Shown piece after piece: positions 23,310 through 34,548 of a stretch of 64,000 bases of DNA (positions are counted from its first letter, which is position 1; the number at the start of each line of letters is the position of its first letter). Below the pieces are notes generated by a model. That model was not told the DNA's origin. It made no database searches and worked only from the letters and a program-made list of their open reading frames with translations. The translations under genes and the position numbers were made by a program. Source of the DNA: Marthasterias glacialis (Eukaryota > Echinodermata > Asteroidea > Forcipulatida > Asteriidae); the NCBI GenBank assembly GCA_911728455.2, contig OU452227.1, forward strand, positions 17,438,110 through 17,502,109. The letters run 5' to 3'.

Positions 23310-23907
23310 CTCTTACTGCGACAGCTTACTGGGCGCATCACAGCGTTATAACGGTTGACAGCTAGAGCCACTAACGTCAAAATGCTCACAGTCATATTCA
23401 CGTATAGCAAATAAGTACTCAACTTGCAGACGGCTGTACCAAAGTGCCAGATGATCCGAGAGGATACGATATACGTATTGAGCTTTAATGGTACTTTGAA
23501 CACCAGGAAGATGAAGTCTACCAGGGCGAGGTTGAGGAGAAAGAGGTTGATGTTTGAGCGGCAAATTCCGTTGCGGATTAGGACGAAGAGGACAACTGCA
23601 TTTGCCGGTACACCAACCAGAAACATGAAAGTGAAGAGAACGATTGGGATCCATGTATCGTAGCCTTCCTGTGGGTTTATACCGGCCAGAGAGGACCAAG
23701 AGTAGCTGTAGTATGAGGAAGATTCATCATCTGTAGAAGTATTCAGGTTGGCCGTCTCAAACCCCATCAACCAGCTCACAGCTGTCGTCGTCAATGCACC
23801 CTCCTCGTCACCATTTGGTGGCAACATTGCCGTAGGTTGTTGACGGTATCAAACGTCCCGAGAACAATTGCTTGAGGAACTGTTCAGCATCACTACTTCA
23901 AAGCAAT
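23310..23907 (-). CDS. Class A peptide-type GPCR, exon A (start to ICL2)
   Basis: Coding runs from the ATG at 23827 to AG|GTAGGT (23310); an in-frame TGA eight codons upstream fixes the start. The exon itself begins at 23907 after a strong acceptor (GATTTCTTACAG|), so a non-coding upstream exon is expected. It encodes a 59-residue extracellular N-terminus with one N-glycosylation site (N29-T-S) and acidic/tyrosine-rich patches. TM1 has N76 (GVPANAVVL), TM2 has D104 (NLALVD), ECL1 has W127-x-FG, and TM3 has C134 and ends in N158-R-Y in place of DRY. Joined to exon B the protein is 411 aa, a normal length for peptide receptors. It would couple extracellular peptide ligands to G proteins at the plasma membrane; the ligand is unknown. 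Asn in place of Asp at 3.49 may raise basal activity. Confidence 0.9.
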
Positions 23908-25685
23908 CTGTAAGAAATCGAAGGCGTTGGGCAATATTATTTTCTCAGTTTCACCTCTTTTTATATGGCGATGCTGGTTCTTAAAGACACCACATCTTGC
24001 GCGGATATCCCAAGTGGTTGTTTACAATGTGTTCTTTCACCAAAAGAAAGAAACGGACTTATGATTATATACAACACCATCGATCAAACCAAGAACAATT
24101 TCCACTGATACGGTACAGTCAGTTATTTATCAGGTATCAACTGGGAGTACAGCGCACCAGAATGAAACAGCTTGGCCCTCCTCCTTGATTTAACGCACAC
24201 AAAATGTCAACACGCTGCGTCTGCGCATACGAAGCCGTTGAAGTGACTTTTAACGAAAGGGGCGTTTCGATTCTATTTGCTGTTCATTCGGTTACTACGT
24301 AATCGTGATTCGGGAATTATGTGTCCAGCTGATGTGTTTTCATTATTAACTGCCCCTTAGTCAAGATTATCGTGTTTCCTCATAAACGCATTTGTTTACT
24401 ACTTTTATTTTGATTTTTACTGAAATTGGATTCGATCGGAGGTGAATTTAAAACGACATGTCACCCTCAACAATTGTAATACAATTCGAATAACATGAAA
24501 GTTTGGGGACCGTGGGGTTTCCACTGTCTATTTGTCTGGTATTATGGATGGGTTTGGGCTGGCCGCTGTTAATGGATCGATGAAGGGTTATCCAGATCTT
24601 CATCGAAAAGGGGAAAACATTCTAAGGTACCAGTAGTTTGATAGTGCCATCAACGCACACAAAACTAAAGTTGCACCCAATGTATGCTGGTTCAGGGTCC
24701 TGTTATCCTATACACCCCACGTGACTGGGGCTTGGCCAATCAGAATTTTTATAAATCTCAAAGGTGTATAGCGTTTTATGAAGAGTGCCTCGTGACATTA
24801 AGATTGCATTTTAGTAAAAAGCTAAGATCATATCCACACGCAATGATGCGCTATCGTATTTTCACCGCTTCCAATGTTGTTCAACGAAATGTCAAGGAAA
24901 ACATCTTCACATGAATATATGCCTAAACTCCCATTGTGTTATTAATTTTATTTTAATTTCCCAAGACAGTAGAGGAAAATATTATCAAAACAGCTTTTAT
25001 TTTCTAGTCTGTCCTTGGAGTAGGCCCCCATTAGAGGGAAGATTATCTTTGACTTGATGATAAACAATTATTATGAACAAAGTCAACATCTATTTTAAAA
25101 AAACAAATTAAAAACGTGGCTTACAAAAATAATAGACTTAGAGTGTCGTTTCAGATTTCAAGGCAGGGTATATCTTTGGTATTTGGAACCGCATGCTTGT
25201 TTCAATCTTATATAATTGTGAAAACAATTGTAGATTACTAACCTCTGCAAATTTTGTTTTAAAAGATGTAAGCGTTCTTGAGATATCAGCAAAAATCTGG
25301 AGGGGTTATTTTCACGCAGAAGGATAAAAAAAATGCTGAAACTGTATGTTTTTCGCTACGTAAAAATGGCTTCATGCCTGAAGCCTTTCTCAGATTCAAA
25401 TATTTTAACTAGAAATTACCTCTCTTTTAAAAAGCACATTACTTCAAAGGGAATCGTTTTTTTGCAGTGTTTTATACTATCAACAGTTTTCTGTTGCTCC
25501 TTACCAAGTATATAGTTATTGATTTTTTTAAAGTAATTACCAAAAGTTTCCACTGTCTTTAATTTAAAAAAAGGGGGAAATCAAACATGTATATGGAACG
25601 TAATTCTGTCGAACGCTTAAATCTATACAATTAGTTTATAATGCACCAAATTGTTTCAATACGCATCGTAAGTAAAAGCAATTAA
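23908..25685. other. Upstream region of GPCR 1, no supported gene
   Basis: A 5' untranslated exon and the promoter of the receptor should lie in or beyond this interval on the minus strand, but none can be fixed by eye. Short frames (23997-24188, 24684-24914, 25333-25515) have no domain. The sequence is AT-rich. Confidence 0.45.
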
Positions 25686-26113
25686 AGGGCCCATAAAGAG
25701 GTTTTTTGTCACGGAACATGGTTTGAAATTAACAAAACATAGTATTGACTATTTTGATGTGTCTGTTATGCGTTAATACACTTTAATTGAGCCCCGAAAA
25801 TGTGTGCCATTTGATTGCGCAATGATTCATGACGTAGGCTGTGGTAAAACATTTCGAAGACGGCTCTGGTGCCGAGTGGTCAATAATGCATTGTTTGTTA
25901 TTGTCACACACATGGCCCTGGTCAGCCGTTCCACTGTCTACGTCACAGATTTTATGTTAATGAGGAAGGGTGGGCGGAGCACGGCAACCCCCTAATTTTA
26001 GAAATCGTTATTTCTACGATTAATACGCATGTAAAAAATGTGAAAAAATTAAAGATATACTATAATAGGCATACTTTATTATTTTAACCCAAAAAAAATA
26101 AATCATGGGACCT
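25686..26113. mobile_element. Family-D MITE with TTAA target duplication
   Basis: It is flanked by TTAA at 25682-25685 and 26114-26117. The left end AGGGCCCATAAAGAGG pairs with the reversed right end AGGTCCCATGATTTATT. 428 bp. The right TTAA is at the same time the left TTAA of the next element. A GC-richer interior (25840-25990) carries a 63-codon frame that is not considered a gene. Confidence 0.65.
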
Positions 26114-26117
26114 TTAA

Positions 26118-26418
26118 AGTCACATTGCCTTCAAATCTCTTAAAATTTTCTGTTTGGAATCGCTCTTTGATCCTTTTTAAGAGTTGTTCATGCAATAAAA
26201 AAAACCAGTGTGTTGAAATAAGTGAGTAGTGATTAAAAAAACATACATTTTGCCTCTGGAAATAAAACCAGGGGAACCACACTCTACACAGAAACATACG
26301 CTCCGCCATTTTGTGGAGTCAAAAAGTTGGTTCTACAAAATACCGGACCGTTTTAAACGAAATTAAACGAAAACCTTTTATAGCCCAGAAGCGCCCAATC
26401 CGAAGGCAATGTATCCCT
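26118..26418. mobile_element. Family-B MITE with TTAA target duplication, second copy
   Basis: It is flanked by TTAA at 26114-26117 and 26419-26422. The left end is AGTCACATTGCCTTCAAATC and the reversed right end AGGGATACATTGCCTTCGG. The interior shares CCGCCATTTTGTGGAG and GGTTCTACAAAAT with 17752-18021. 301 bp. Confidence 0.85.
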
Positions 26419-26552
26419 TTAATGGCCTATCATGAAATGGTATCGCTCAAACATTAAAGCAGTTCTGGGAGTAGGCTACAAATATTATTTTCGTGTACAG
26501 CTCTCAAGATGAAAAAACTCACATGGGTACGTAAATCTTATTTTGTAATGTT

Positions 26553-26690
26553 TTACCCATACACCGATGTGTGTTAAGCACCGTATACTCGGTACCTTCC
26601 CGAGTCCTGTGAAAAAAAATCACATGCATTTTCCTCGGGTGGGATTCGAACCCACGACCCCCGCCATTCTAGAGCAGATGTATACGTGAA
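26553..26690 (-). mobile_element. tRNA-derived SINE, partial
   Basis: On the minus strand a B box (GGGTTCGAATCCCACCCGAGG) preceded by AGAATGGCGGGGGTCGTGG is followed by the body, which ends in CGGTGTATGGGTAAA. The 5' half of the tRNA-like head is missing. A body-only fragment is at 9097-9165. Confidence 0.75.
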
Positions 26691-26987
26691 TCAATTCCAA
26701 TTATATGGGGGTCTTTGGTTTAGTTTAGTTTTTTTTTATTGTTTTCCTTCTTTTTTTCTTCTTCTTCATGTGCTATTAGGTAGGTTTCCCATACTAACAT
26801 CGGCGCTTGGGGTAAAGTAATTATTCGATTAGGCCTATAATATGATATCTTGGAAAAGTTGCCATTTATGGGTTCCATATTTGTTACATTCCCAGTAATC
26901 CCGCTAAATATTGTTATCTGTCAACATTTGAAAACTGGTTTTTTTTTCGGTTTTTCTTCTGGAGAAAAAAGGTGATGTTTATAGTAT

Positions 26988-27131
26988 ACTCTCTTAAAAT
27001 TTTCGATTGAAATTTGCTCTTTTCGATTGAAACTTGGGACAAACTGCAAATAATCTGTCCCTGGCCTCAATCGAAAAGATTGAGTTTTAATCTAATAAGA
27101 GTGATTTTCAATCTAACTATTTAAGAGAGAT
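26988..27131. mobile_element. Small MITE, ACTCTCTTAAA termini
   Basis: The left end ACTCTCTTAAAATTTTCGAT and the right end, reversed ATCTCTCTTAAATAGTTAGA, are inverted. Inner words TTTTCGATTGAAA and TCAATCGAAAA also pair. 144 bp. Confidence 0.7.
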
Positions 27132-27577
27132 GTCTTTATTCAAAGATCAATAATTTGAAAGACACAAACTTCGATACGGCACTGTATACTTCGGATATAA
27201 GTTACCCTTTAAGAGCACAATATTTCATTTAGTTTTGTTGTGAATCACTTTAGAGTTGACTGTACGGAATGTCTTACATCCGGTCATATTTCGCGAGAAT
27301 TTCCATCATCCTGATTAAACATTCAACGTTTGATGACTGTTGTTGGGTCGTGCCCGTGCTTCGTTCCAGGTAAGTGTACGGGGTTACTAAGAAGCTTTTA
27401 TAGCAATAGAATGCATCGGTATGTTACAGACACGGCATTATTTACTTAATTGAAAGTCCAACGCGACAAGTTGTTGGCATCTGTGAAGATTAAACTCGGC
27501 TGGAATGGTTCAAATAATATCCAATGGAACGTGTAACATAGATTGGAAAAACTCACTGTCGCAATCAGCGTAGTTAA
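27132..27577. other. Intergenic, no supported gene
   Basis: No open frame of note and no repeat recognised. It ends in the TTAA (27574-27577) used by the adjoining element. Confidence 0.4.
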
Positions 27578-28042
27578 AGAGGGGCTCTGAGGTTAATTTC
27601 ATTTTTGTGATGCACTCATTTTCCAACAGATAGAGTCTTTATGGAAGTGGGGGAAAAATACGAGTCTTTAACCTCACGTTAAATGGTGTTACATGTCATT
27701 TTATTCGATACTCTTTCAGTGCGAAATTTGAAACATGACGTCATTGAAATCAACAACAAATGGGTCTCTGCATTCCAAAGAGGACTTTTTGCATAGGTCA
27801 AAAGGTAAAATTCAATGCTGTTTTGATTGAGTATCATCAAAATTCAGGAATGAACTAACAGTGCATGTCAATGTTTGTTAATGTTGACAAAATTCGCACT
27901 CTGGAACGGTATCAAACACAATGGCATTTTACACCGTTTTAACTTGAGGTAGAGAATGGTATTTTCTTTCAACTTTTATAAGGCCTCTATATATTGGGAA
28001 ATGAGTGCACCACAAAACTGAATTCGACATAAGAGCCCCTCT
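27578..28042. mobile_element. Family-A MITE with TTAA target duplication
   Basis: TTAA is exact on both sides (27574-27577 and 28043-28046). Terminal inverted repeats start AGAGGGGCTCTGAGG and AGAGGGGCTCTTATG and extend through GTGATGCACTCATTTTCC / GTGGTGCACTCATTTCCC. The two halves are a long foldback (CCTCACGTTAAATGGTGT against ACACCGTTTTAACTTGAGG). 465 bp. Confidence 0.9.
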
Positions 28043-28375
28043 TTAATGCCGATACTCCTGCAAAAGTCTTGCTTTAAAAGCACAGGGAGATTTCCTGAGA
28101 ATTGTACTCAATGACAGGCGGGAATTAGCTCCCCGCCTTTCTTCACTCCCCCCATACTCGCGGCACTGTTGGCTCCCGCGTAATACACTTGAGGATGCGA
28201 TGAAATGTTCACGTGACAGTGAAGTACATGTTTGTCAACTACAGAGGCTATAAATAGCCATTAAGCTTATATGTACCAACCATTTTAAGATACACTCTTT
28301 GAATTCTTTTAAAGTGTAATTTTGTAAGTCGCGCTCACCGATTGAAAGGTTTCTAACGCGAGAGTAATGATAAAT
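28043..28375. other. Intergenic, no supported gene
   Basis: This short spacer lies between two MITEs. No gene or repeat was recognised apart from a CACTCTTT..AAAGTGTA word pair at 28293-28318. Confidence 0.4.
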
Positions 28376-28546
28376 CTAGCAAAAACTGGGGTGTAAACAT
28401 TCTCTTGGTTTCTATATATGTGTGACGACAACACCAACATGGTGTTACTTTACCATCAATAAAGCAATGGGCATAACCAACACCATGTCGGTGTTGTTAC
28501 ATATAGATACTAAGAGAATTGATTTAACACCCCAGTTTTTGCAGTG
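28376..28546. mobile_element. MITE, GCAAAAACTGGGGTGT termini
   Basis: Left GCAAAAACTGGGGTGTAAAC and right, reversed GCAAAAACTGGGGTGTTAAA, are inverted repeats. The arms continue through CATTCTCTTGGTTTCTATAT and ACAACACCAACATGGTGTT, making almost the whole 171 bp palindromic. Confidence 0.85.
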
Positions 28547-29109
28547 TGGGCCCTACGGCAGATCTTACAATTTAATAGAGTCGCATAGAATTGTTAGAAG
28601 CTTCGTTTCAAAATATTAAAATGAAAGAGAGAGATTTTGAGGTGAAATGTCAATGCTGAGAAAATAAGAATAAATTTGTCAAATGTCTTCAAAACGGTTT
28701 TCGTAAACAACGTTGAAGCATCAAACTGATCACCCTGTAATGAACATTAGGCTAGGGGTTCAGTTTCGAGCTTGAAAAGTTGAAAACGACAGGATTTGGA
28801 ATGAATACCCCCTATGGACCAGTGTCCTACAAATGTTGTAGGCCTAAAAAAAATGTCCAGTGCCTTTGATTTTATAGTAATTCTTTTGACGGATATGCTG
28901 TGACGATATAATTTATGGGAAAAGGGAATTTTTGCAACTGGCTTTTGCCGACAATGAAGCTTGCTGGTCTTCCGTCAAACAGTGTGATTTCAAGCATTAT
29001 TCCTGACCGGTTTTTAAGTGGGTTCTCAGGGCCTCCGTTAAATTGAAATTTGTTAATCGACATAATTATCCATGGAGCATGTTTAACACCACTATTGGAT
29101 GGTGAAGTA
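28547..29109. other. Intergenic, no supported gene
   Basis: AT-rich sequence; frame 28872-29063 (-) has no domain. Confidence 0.4.
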
Positions 29110-29820
29110 TGGTGGCCCTAAAGGGGCATAGCAATTCGTTAAAGTATCTGCTGTAAAATAATTTGCACTCGTAAATTGCTATGGTCCACACAATGTCGCA
29201 AATAATGTGCGCACATTTGCAATGCCGCGCAAATCGTCGTGAATATAATAGGTGAACAGTAATGTTCGCAAGTGTGCGCACTCGATTACGACATGTTTTA
29301 CGTCGCAAATACATGCGCTATATACCGTATTCAAACAAATTCACGACATCGCAATTTTTTATGTGCGCATAAGTTTGATATATTCTCGACAAAATTTACG
29401 AAATGGCAAATACTTGCGTACACATTTTGTTTGAGAATTCGCGATATTGTGAACTCTTCGATAACATGTTCAGTACTTTTTAATTGTTACATAATTTGAA
29501 TTTAATTATTGCTACATATATCGTTTAAAACAATACAGTAGAATTTGATTTGATTGCTCGCTTAAAAAAATTGATGTGATGGAATGACCATGAGTAATTC
29601 TCTACGAATAACTTGGGATAAGGTAAATACATTCTTTAAACATGTTTAACATTGCAAATATATGCACAATATAAACACGGTAAAAATTCACGACACCGTA
29701 AATTATTATACGCATAATTATATAAACGCATCGAAAATGTGCACATTATAACGCACGGCATCGCAAATTTGTTTATGCCCGGATGTTGGCGATTAGTGCG
29801 ATGTCCTTTCTGGGCCACCA
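29110..29820. mobile_element. 711 bp element with TGGTGGCCC termini and TA duplication
   Basis: TA flanks both ends (29108-29109 and 29821-29822). The left end TGGTGGCCCTAAAGGGGCAT pairs with the reversed right end TGGTGGCCCAGAAAGGACAT. The interior is an array of degenerate words (GCAAATA..TGCGCA..TTCACGACATCGCAAAT) repeated about every 60-80 bases, richer in CpG than the flanks. Tc1/mariner-type target choice; no transposase. Confidence 0.75.
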
Positions 29821-29822
29821 TA

Positions 29823-31466
29823 GTAAAGCCTTATTTGGGCATTTCCTGTTCGTGGCAGGCAAGACAGTGTTTTTAAATGATTTTATGAGTTATAGGAAGT
29901 TGTATATTTTGTGCTGTAACTTCTATCGAAGTCTAATTATTGAAAAAAATAATAAGAATAAATAAATTAAATTAAAATAAACTAATAAAACAGCTGTGCA
30001 ATTTATTTGTGTCGCCATTTATTAATCTTATTTCCTTTTTAATATATATTTGTACGTTAGTGTTAATTTTAAATATTGTTTACCCATTCCACATAATTAA
30101 TTAATTCCACATAATTCAGCTTTTTGCTGCCAGTTGGATTTTGAACTAGTATGCAATGAAATAGGTTTTGCCCATTTCGATTTATGTCAGAGGTTGATAC
30201 AAATCGTACACTGGCATCTTTATATAATGTAGGATTTCACGTTTTTTCCATTGAGCTGTGTGTAAATGGTACTAGCAGAAAGTTCAGGCTGTGTGTCTCA
30301 TTTGTAAACATGTGGTGTCACAGGTCACATGGCCTTCTAAGAAACGAACTGGGACATGTTACTTGTTGGGGTTAATTGCACTATTCAGTCAATACAAAAC
30401 ATCTTGACATTTACACATTCGTAAACAATAAAAGCAGAATGAAGTTTCAGACAGATTTGTCTGTTGACCAAATATAAACTTCTCTCTCTCTCTCTCTCCT
30501 TCTCTCTCTTTATAACGAAAGTTAAGGCTAGGCCTACACCTTTGGGAAAAGGAAGACGAATTTGAAACTGTTTACGCAGATGGCAATATAGATGTACAAA
30601 CACCCCCAACAAAAGCCGGAGCAAGGCATTCGCCATTAAAACACGCGCTAACAGAGAATAAGAACAAAAAATAAAATGAAGTTAACGGGAGAGCTGCTAA
30701 TTTGAGTTCCGCTGAACACAAAACGATGCATCAAAATTTCATGTATTCATTGAACGTAAAGTCAAATCGATTTTTAGTCGGGAAAAAGTTTCGCTGAACT
30801 TGCAAACCAATCTACAAATCGAGATTCGAAGTTAAAAAAACACCTTGGGTGTACACAACATTGGTAAGATTGAAAATATAACTGTTCAAAGATTTGCACA
30901 AACTTACATGGTATAAATATATGGTGGAAAACTTCCCTTGAAATATGTTTGCGTGAAATGCTATAGTTTTTGAGAAATGGGTAAAGCAATTACCGTACCT
31001 TTGATCTCGCGAGACAAAAACCCAGTGTTTGAAAACAATGAAAACGTAACATTTCTTTCACCATTTCTTGTGACTCCGATGACCGATTTAGTAAACTTTC
31101 ACAGGTTTGTAATTTCATGTATTGGGTCACTTAAAGTGCGAATATTTGGCCTACATTAGACCAATTAAGCGGCCAATGTTTACAATCATGTCGTCACTCG
31201 AACTGTAGTGGGTACTACGTCATCTCAGCTGATGGCAAACTATACGTGCAAATTCATGCTGTGGCCGACAGTCACATCAACAGTCGGCTTTTGGTAATAA
31301 TAACACAATTACTAAACACTTTGATTAAACTTGGATGTTGTGACATTGATTTCAACCACATTACCACTTTATTTCATAAACTACCATTCATAAATACCCC
31401 AGTCAGTCGGGGACAACTTGGGCAGTCCTATTTGTTTTAAGGCGGTCACGTGACTGTTTAAGACCA
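29823..31466. other. Intergenic, no supported gene
   Basis: It contains a (TC)n microsatellite at 30480-30512 and otherwise AT-rich DNA. The minus-strand frame 30385-30636 reads through the microsatellite and is an artefact. Confidence 0.5.
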
Positions 31467-31740
31467 TGGCCCAATTTCATAGCGCTGCTTAACGGCTGAT
31501 TTTGTGCTTACTGTGTGCGATTTCCATTTTATGCTACTAACCGTATGCACAGGAAAAGGCATGCTAACCTTCCGGTGCTTACTGTAGGAAAATGAATGAC
31601 GTAACAATGCAAATCCTTGATGAACGCGCAAGCTGGCCGCCTAATTTTCGTGCTAACCTGTGAAATACGCTTAAGCTTAAGCAAATTTTTCTGCTATAGT
31701 TAGCACGAAAATTTGCTTACCGTTAAGCAGCGCTAAACGG
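31467..31740. mobile_element. MITE, GGCCCAATTTCATAGCGCTGC type
   Basis: Left CCCAATTTCATAGCGCTGCT then TAACGGCTG; right, reversed, CCGTTTAGCGCTGCTTAACGG. Inner arms CGTGCTAACC / GTTAGCACG also pair. Same family as 5634-5826 and 40003-40112. Confidence 0.7.
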
Positions 31741-32036
31741 ATGATAAAGACATAGCTAGCTGTGAATGCGCGTTCTGCGCTCATTAAAGCCACACGTGTG
31801 TTGGCGCACTAGCTTACGCGGGTGCTAATTTACGCGTAGCGCAATCAATACAGCGTTACTCAATGTAAAGTATATTAATACGCGCGCGTACGCGCAACCG
31901 TTGAGCGTCGACCCTTCGCGAAATGGAACCTGAGGACGTGGCAAGAATTGAACAATAAATTTAAAAAAAGGGAAAAGTTTCAAGGATTTTTTTTTTTACA
32001 TTATTACGCTTTTTAACAAAAAAGGCATTTATGAAT
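31741..32036. other. CpG-richer spacer
   Basis: Bases 31760-31920 carry many GCG/CGC words (TACGCGGGTGC, ACGCGCGCGTACGCGC), denser than the surroundings. It could be a short CpG-rich regulatory patch or part of a GCGC-type MITE. No gene seen. Confidence 0.35.
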
Positions 32037-32183
32037 GGGAATAATAGAGTAGTGACTCGGTCGTTTAAAACCTTGCAGGGTCGTGGCCGTGTGATAAAGG
32101 ACCTTGCCTCCTTTATCACACGGCCACGACCCTGCCGGTCTTAAACGGCCGTTTAAGACCTCGGTCATCACTCTTTTATTCCC
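32037..32183. mobile_element. Foldback MITE with a perfect 27 bp hairpin
   Basis: The arms 32075-32101 and 32109-32135 are perfect inverted repeats around the 7-base loop CCTTGCC. Outside them the complementarity continues imperfectly (GGGAATAATAGAGTAGTGAC on the left against GGGAATAAAAGAGTGATGAC reversed from the right). 147 bp in total. Confidence 0.85.
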
Positions 32184-33540
32184 TTGGTACAAAAGAGGTT
32201 TATTTTGAGTTATGCACTATACCGGCGTCGGACGACGATGTGAGGCACCCGCCTGTGATTTTTGTTGTTATGTAAATCACTGAAAAAAGGTAAAGAACGT
32301 TTGAAAAGTGCGCATTTACACCTAGCCTTGCGGAATTTCAAATAGACAAAGGAACCACACAGTTTTGGAAAGCCTTTTTTTCGTTAGATAGTTTCAACTT
32401 TAAAATAATTGTGAAATTTTTGTGATCGCGGTCGTCTGGCCCAAACGTTCCGTCGTGCAACTAGTACTACCACATCGTGAACGTAACTTTCCTTGTAGAA
32501 TTATCAAGACTTGCTGGAACTGTCCTTACTGGCTTTATTCAGCCACTTGAAGGTCTCTGTTACAAACTCTGGAATATTTTTCACAGATTTCGAGAAAGAA
32601 AAGCCTCGATCAAATATACAAATGCAACTTTAATCATGTACCGTACCGCACTTTTCTATGGAGTACGTCTTGTTTGTTTACGTTTAATACCCACTACAAG
32701 TCATGTGACTTGGAGAGCGCAATCGGTCTAATGTACGCACTCTACATGCTTTAATATGGAATGCGTATAGTAGAACAGCGATAGTTCTTTGAGTTTTTTG
32801 TTATGGGATTGAAAGACGAAATTATATCAATTTGATTAATAACTTTGAATTAATTTGCTCTCAGATAGATTATACTGGATTATATAAAGTACTTTAATCA
32901 TTGATTCGATAGTATGAAGTATCTCTATGTGGTTCAAGATCTTTGGCGGCAGTGATCTTGTATATTATGCTCATTTTACACAGTTTGTTTGCCGACACAA
33001 AGATATTGCGAAGTGCAGACAGAATGACGATTGTACATAGATATTTAGTCGGATGATGACGCACTGGCTTATAAAAGGTCAATCGAAATGTAAAGGAAAG
33101 ACAACAATACTGTAAATTATTCTGAAGTGAGATATACCCAAATGCGCATTGCGCTAAACCGTCATCGATCCTCTATCGTGGTCATCTCAAAGCCTTTAAC
33201 CATTACTGTGCTAATGAGTATGACCTAAAAGGGTCCCTGAAGAGTACTCTATCCACCGCAGGGATAGCGGGGTTTATCCACACGGTAAACCGTAAACCGA
33301 AACTCTAATCAATTCTCAAACAAGCAAAGTCTGTTGTCAACTCCAGCTCTACGAACGGCGATGGTGTTCCAGTAAAATGGGGTTGGTATGCCTGAACAAC
33401 CATTCGTTTTCCTCAGGTGATATTGTTATAGAGGTCTTTTACACTTGCGTAATTAGACATTGACATTGGGGTGGGGATAGTTTGGAGGGGCTTTTTTACT
33501 TACCAAGAGAAACCATTTGCAAGAAGTGTGAGACAACATA
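32184..33540. other. Intergenic, no supported gene
   Basis: Frames 32477-32731 (+) and 32894-33082 (-) have no domain and no splice context. No clear repeats. Confidence 0.4.
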
Positions 33541-33692
33541 GGCCCTTTTCGAAATCACTGCTTGGGCTTGGGCTCAGGGTTAGGCTGCGCCCGCCTGTTT
33601 GAAGCCCCGTAAGAAAGAAAGCGCACGTTTTCCATACAGCGGACGGAGCCTTAACCCAAGCTCAAGCCCAAACCGTGGTTTCGAAAACGGCC
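33541..33692. mobile_element. MITE, GGCCSTTTTCGAAA termini
   Basis: Left GGCCCTTTTCGAAATCACTG, right reversed GGCCGTTTTCGAAACCACGG. Arms continue CTTGGGCTTGGGCTCAGGGT / TTTGGGCTTGAGCTTGGGTT. Flanking ATA on both sides (33538-33540 and 33693-33695). 152 bp. Confidence 0.85.
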
Positions 33693-34548
33693 ATAGGCGT
33701 CCCCCAGATAACAACGTTAACTATATTAGTTGGTGTACAGTATACTGAACTATATAATTTTATGTATTTTCTGAACAGTCTTGATTAGTTTACAGATTAT
33801 GCACAAAATGAGTTTTATTTGCAAAAAACAAACAAACTATAGACCATTTTGCAACCCAAAAAGACAATCAGTTCCCATTTGTTAAAAAAGCAAACAACTT
33901 ATATATTTACTTGAAATAGAATGTAAAGTTCTTTCAAATACTGAGTGATCCATGAAATTAGCTTGCTGCGTTCTGCTGTTTTTCATTTTGTCAAAACATC
34001 CGGGTTTTACAGCATTGTTTGCGCGTATTTTACGTGTGACAAAGCAAATGAGCACTATGCTCCGTTAATTATAATAGGTCTACCATCCCTCCAGCCAAGA
34101 ATGCATTACTTTAATCATGGAGGCAAATTATACCTCCATGCGTTAATGTGCCTCTAATTTATGATGGATTGCCTGATTACGGTTTATATGAGATCCAAGT
34201 TCAGTTTGGCCCATCCTGGTCGTACAATGCAATTTATTATGGTATAAGTTACGGTTGAAATGTAATGCCTTTTCGACGTCCATTAGCAGTGAAGGTTATT
34301 AACTTTGTTTGTTTTTGATAATGAATGGCACATTTCAACGACGGGTAACGAGTTTTATCTTCATGACTGTAGGCTAATGGCCACAACTATTCTGCCGCTC
34401 GGCAAACATCAAATACTTCATTTGCATTTTGACCACGTGCCCGTGTCGCAAAGGTTTGCAAGCACTGGGAAAAAAAAAGGCGTTGCAATCAAAATTTGCC
34501 GTCTGACATTATCAAATGACATGGGGGACCCACCAACATGTGTGGGTT
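33693..34548. other. Intergenic, no supported gene
   Basis: AT-rich; frames at 33945-34157 and 34305-34559 have no domain. The second runs into the GGGGGC repeat. Confidence 0.4.

Noticed and set aside
25804-25995. 63-codon frame inside the family-D MITE
   Set aside because: Element is non-autonomous and the frame has no transposase or other motif.
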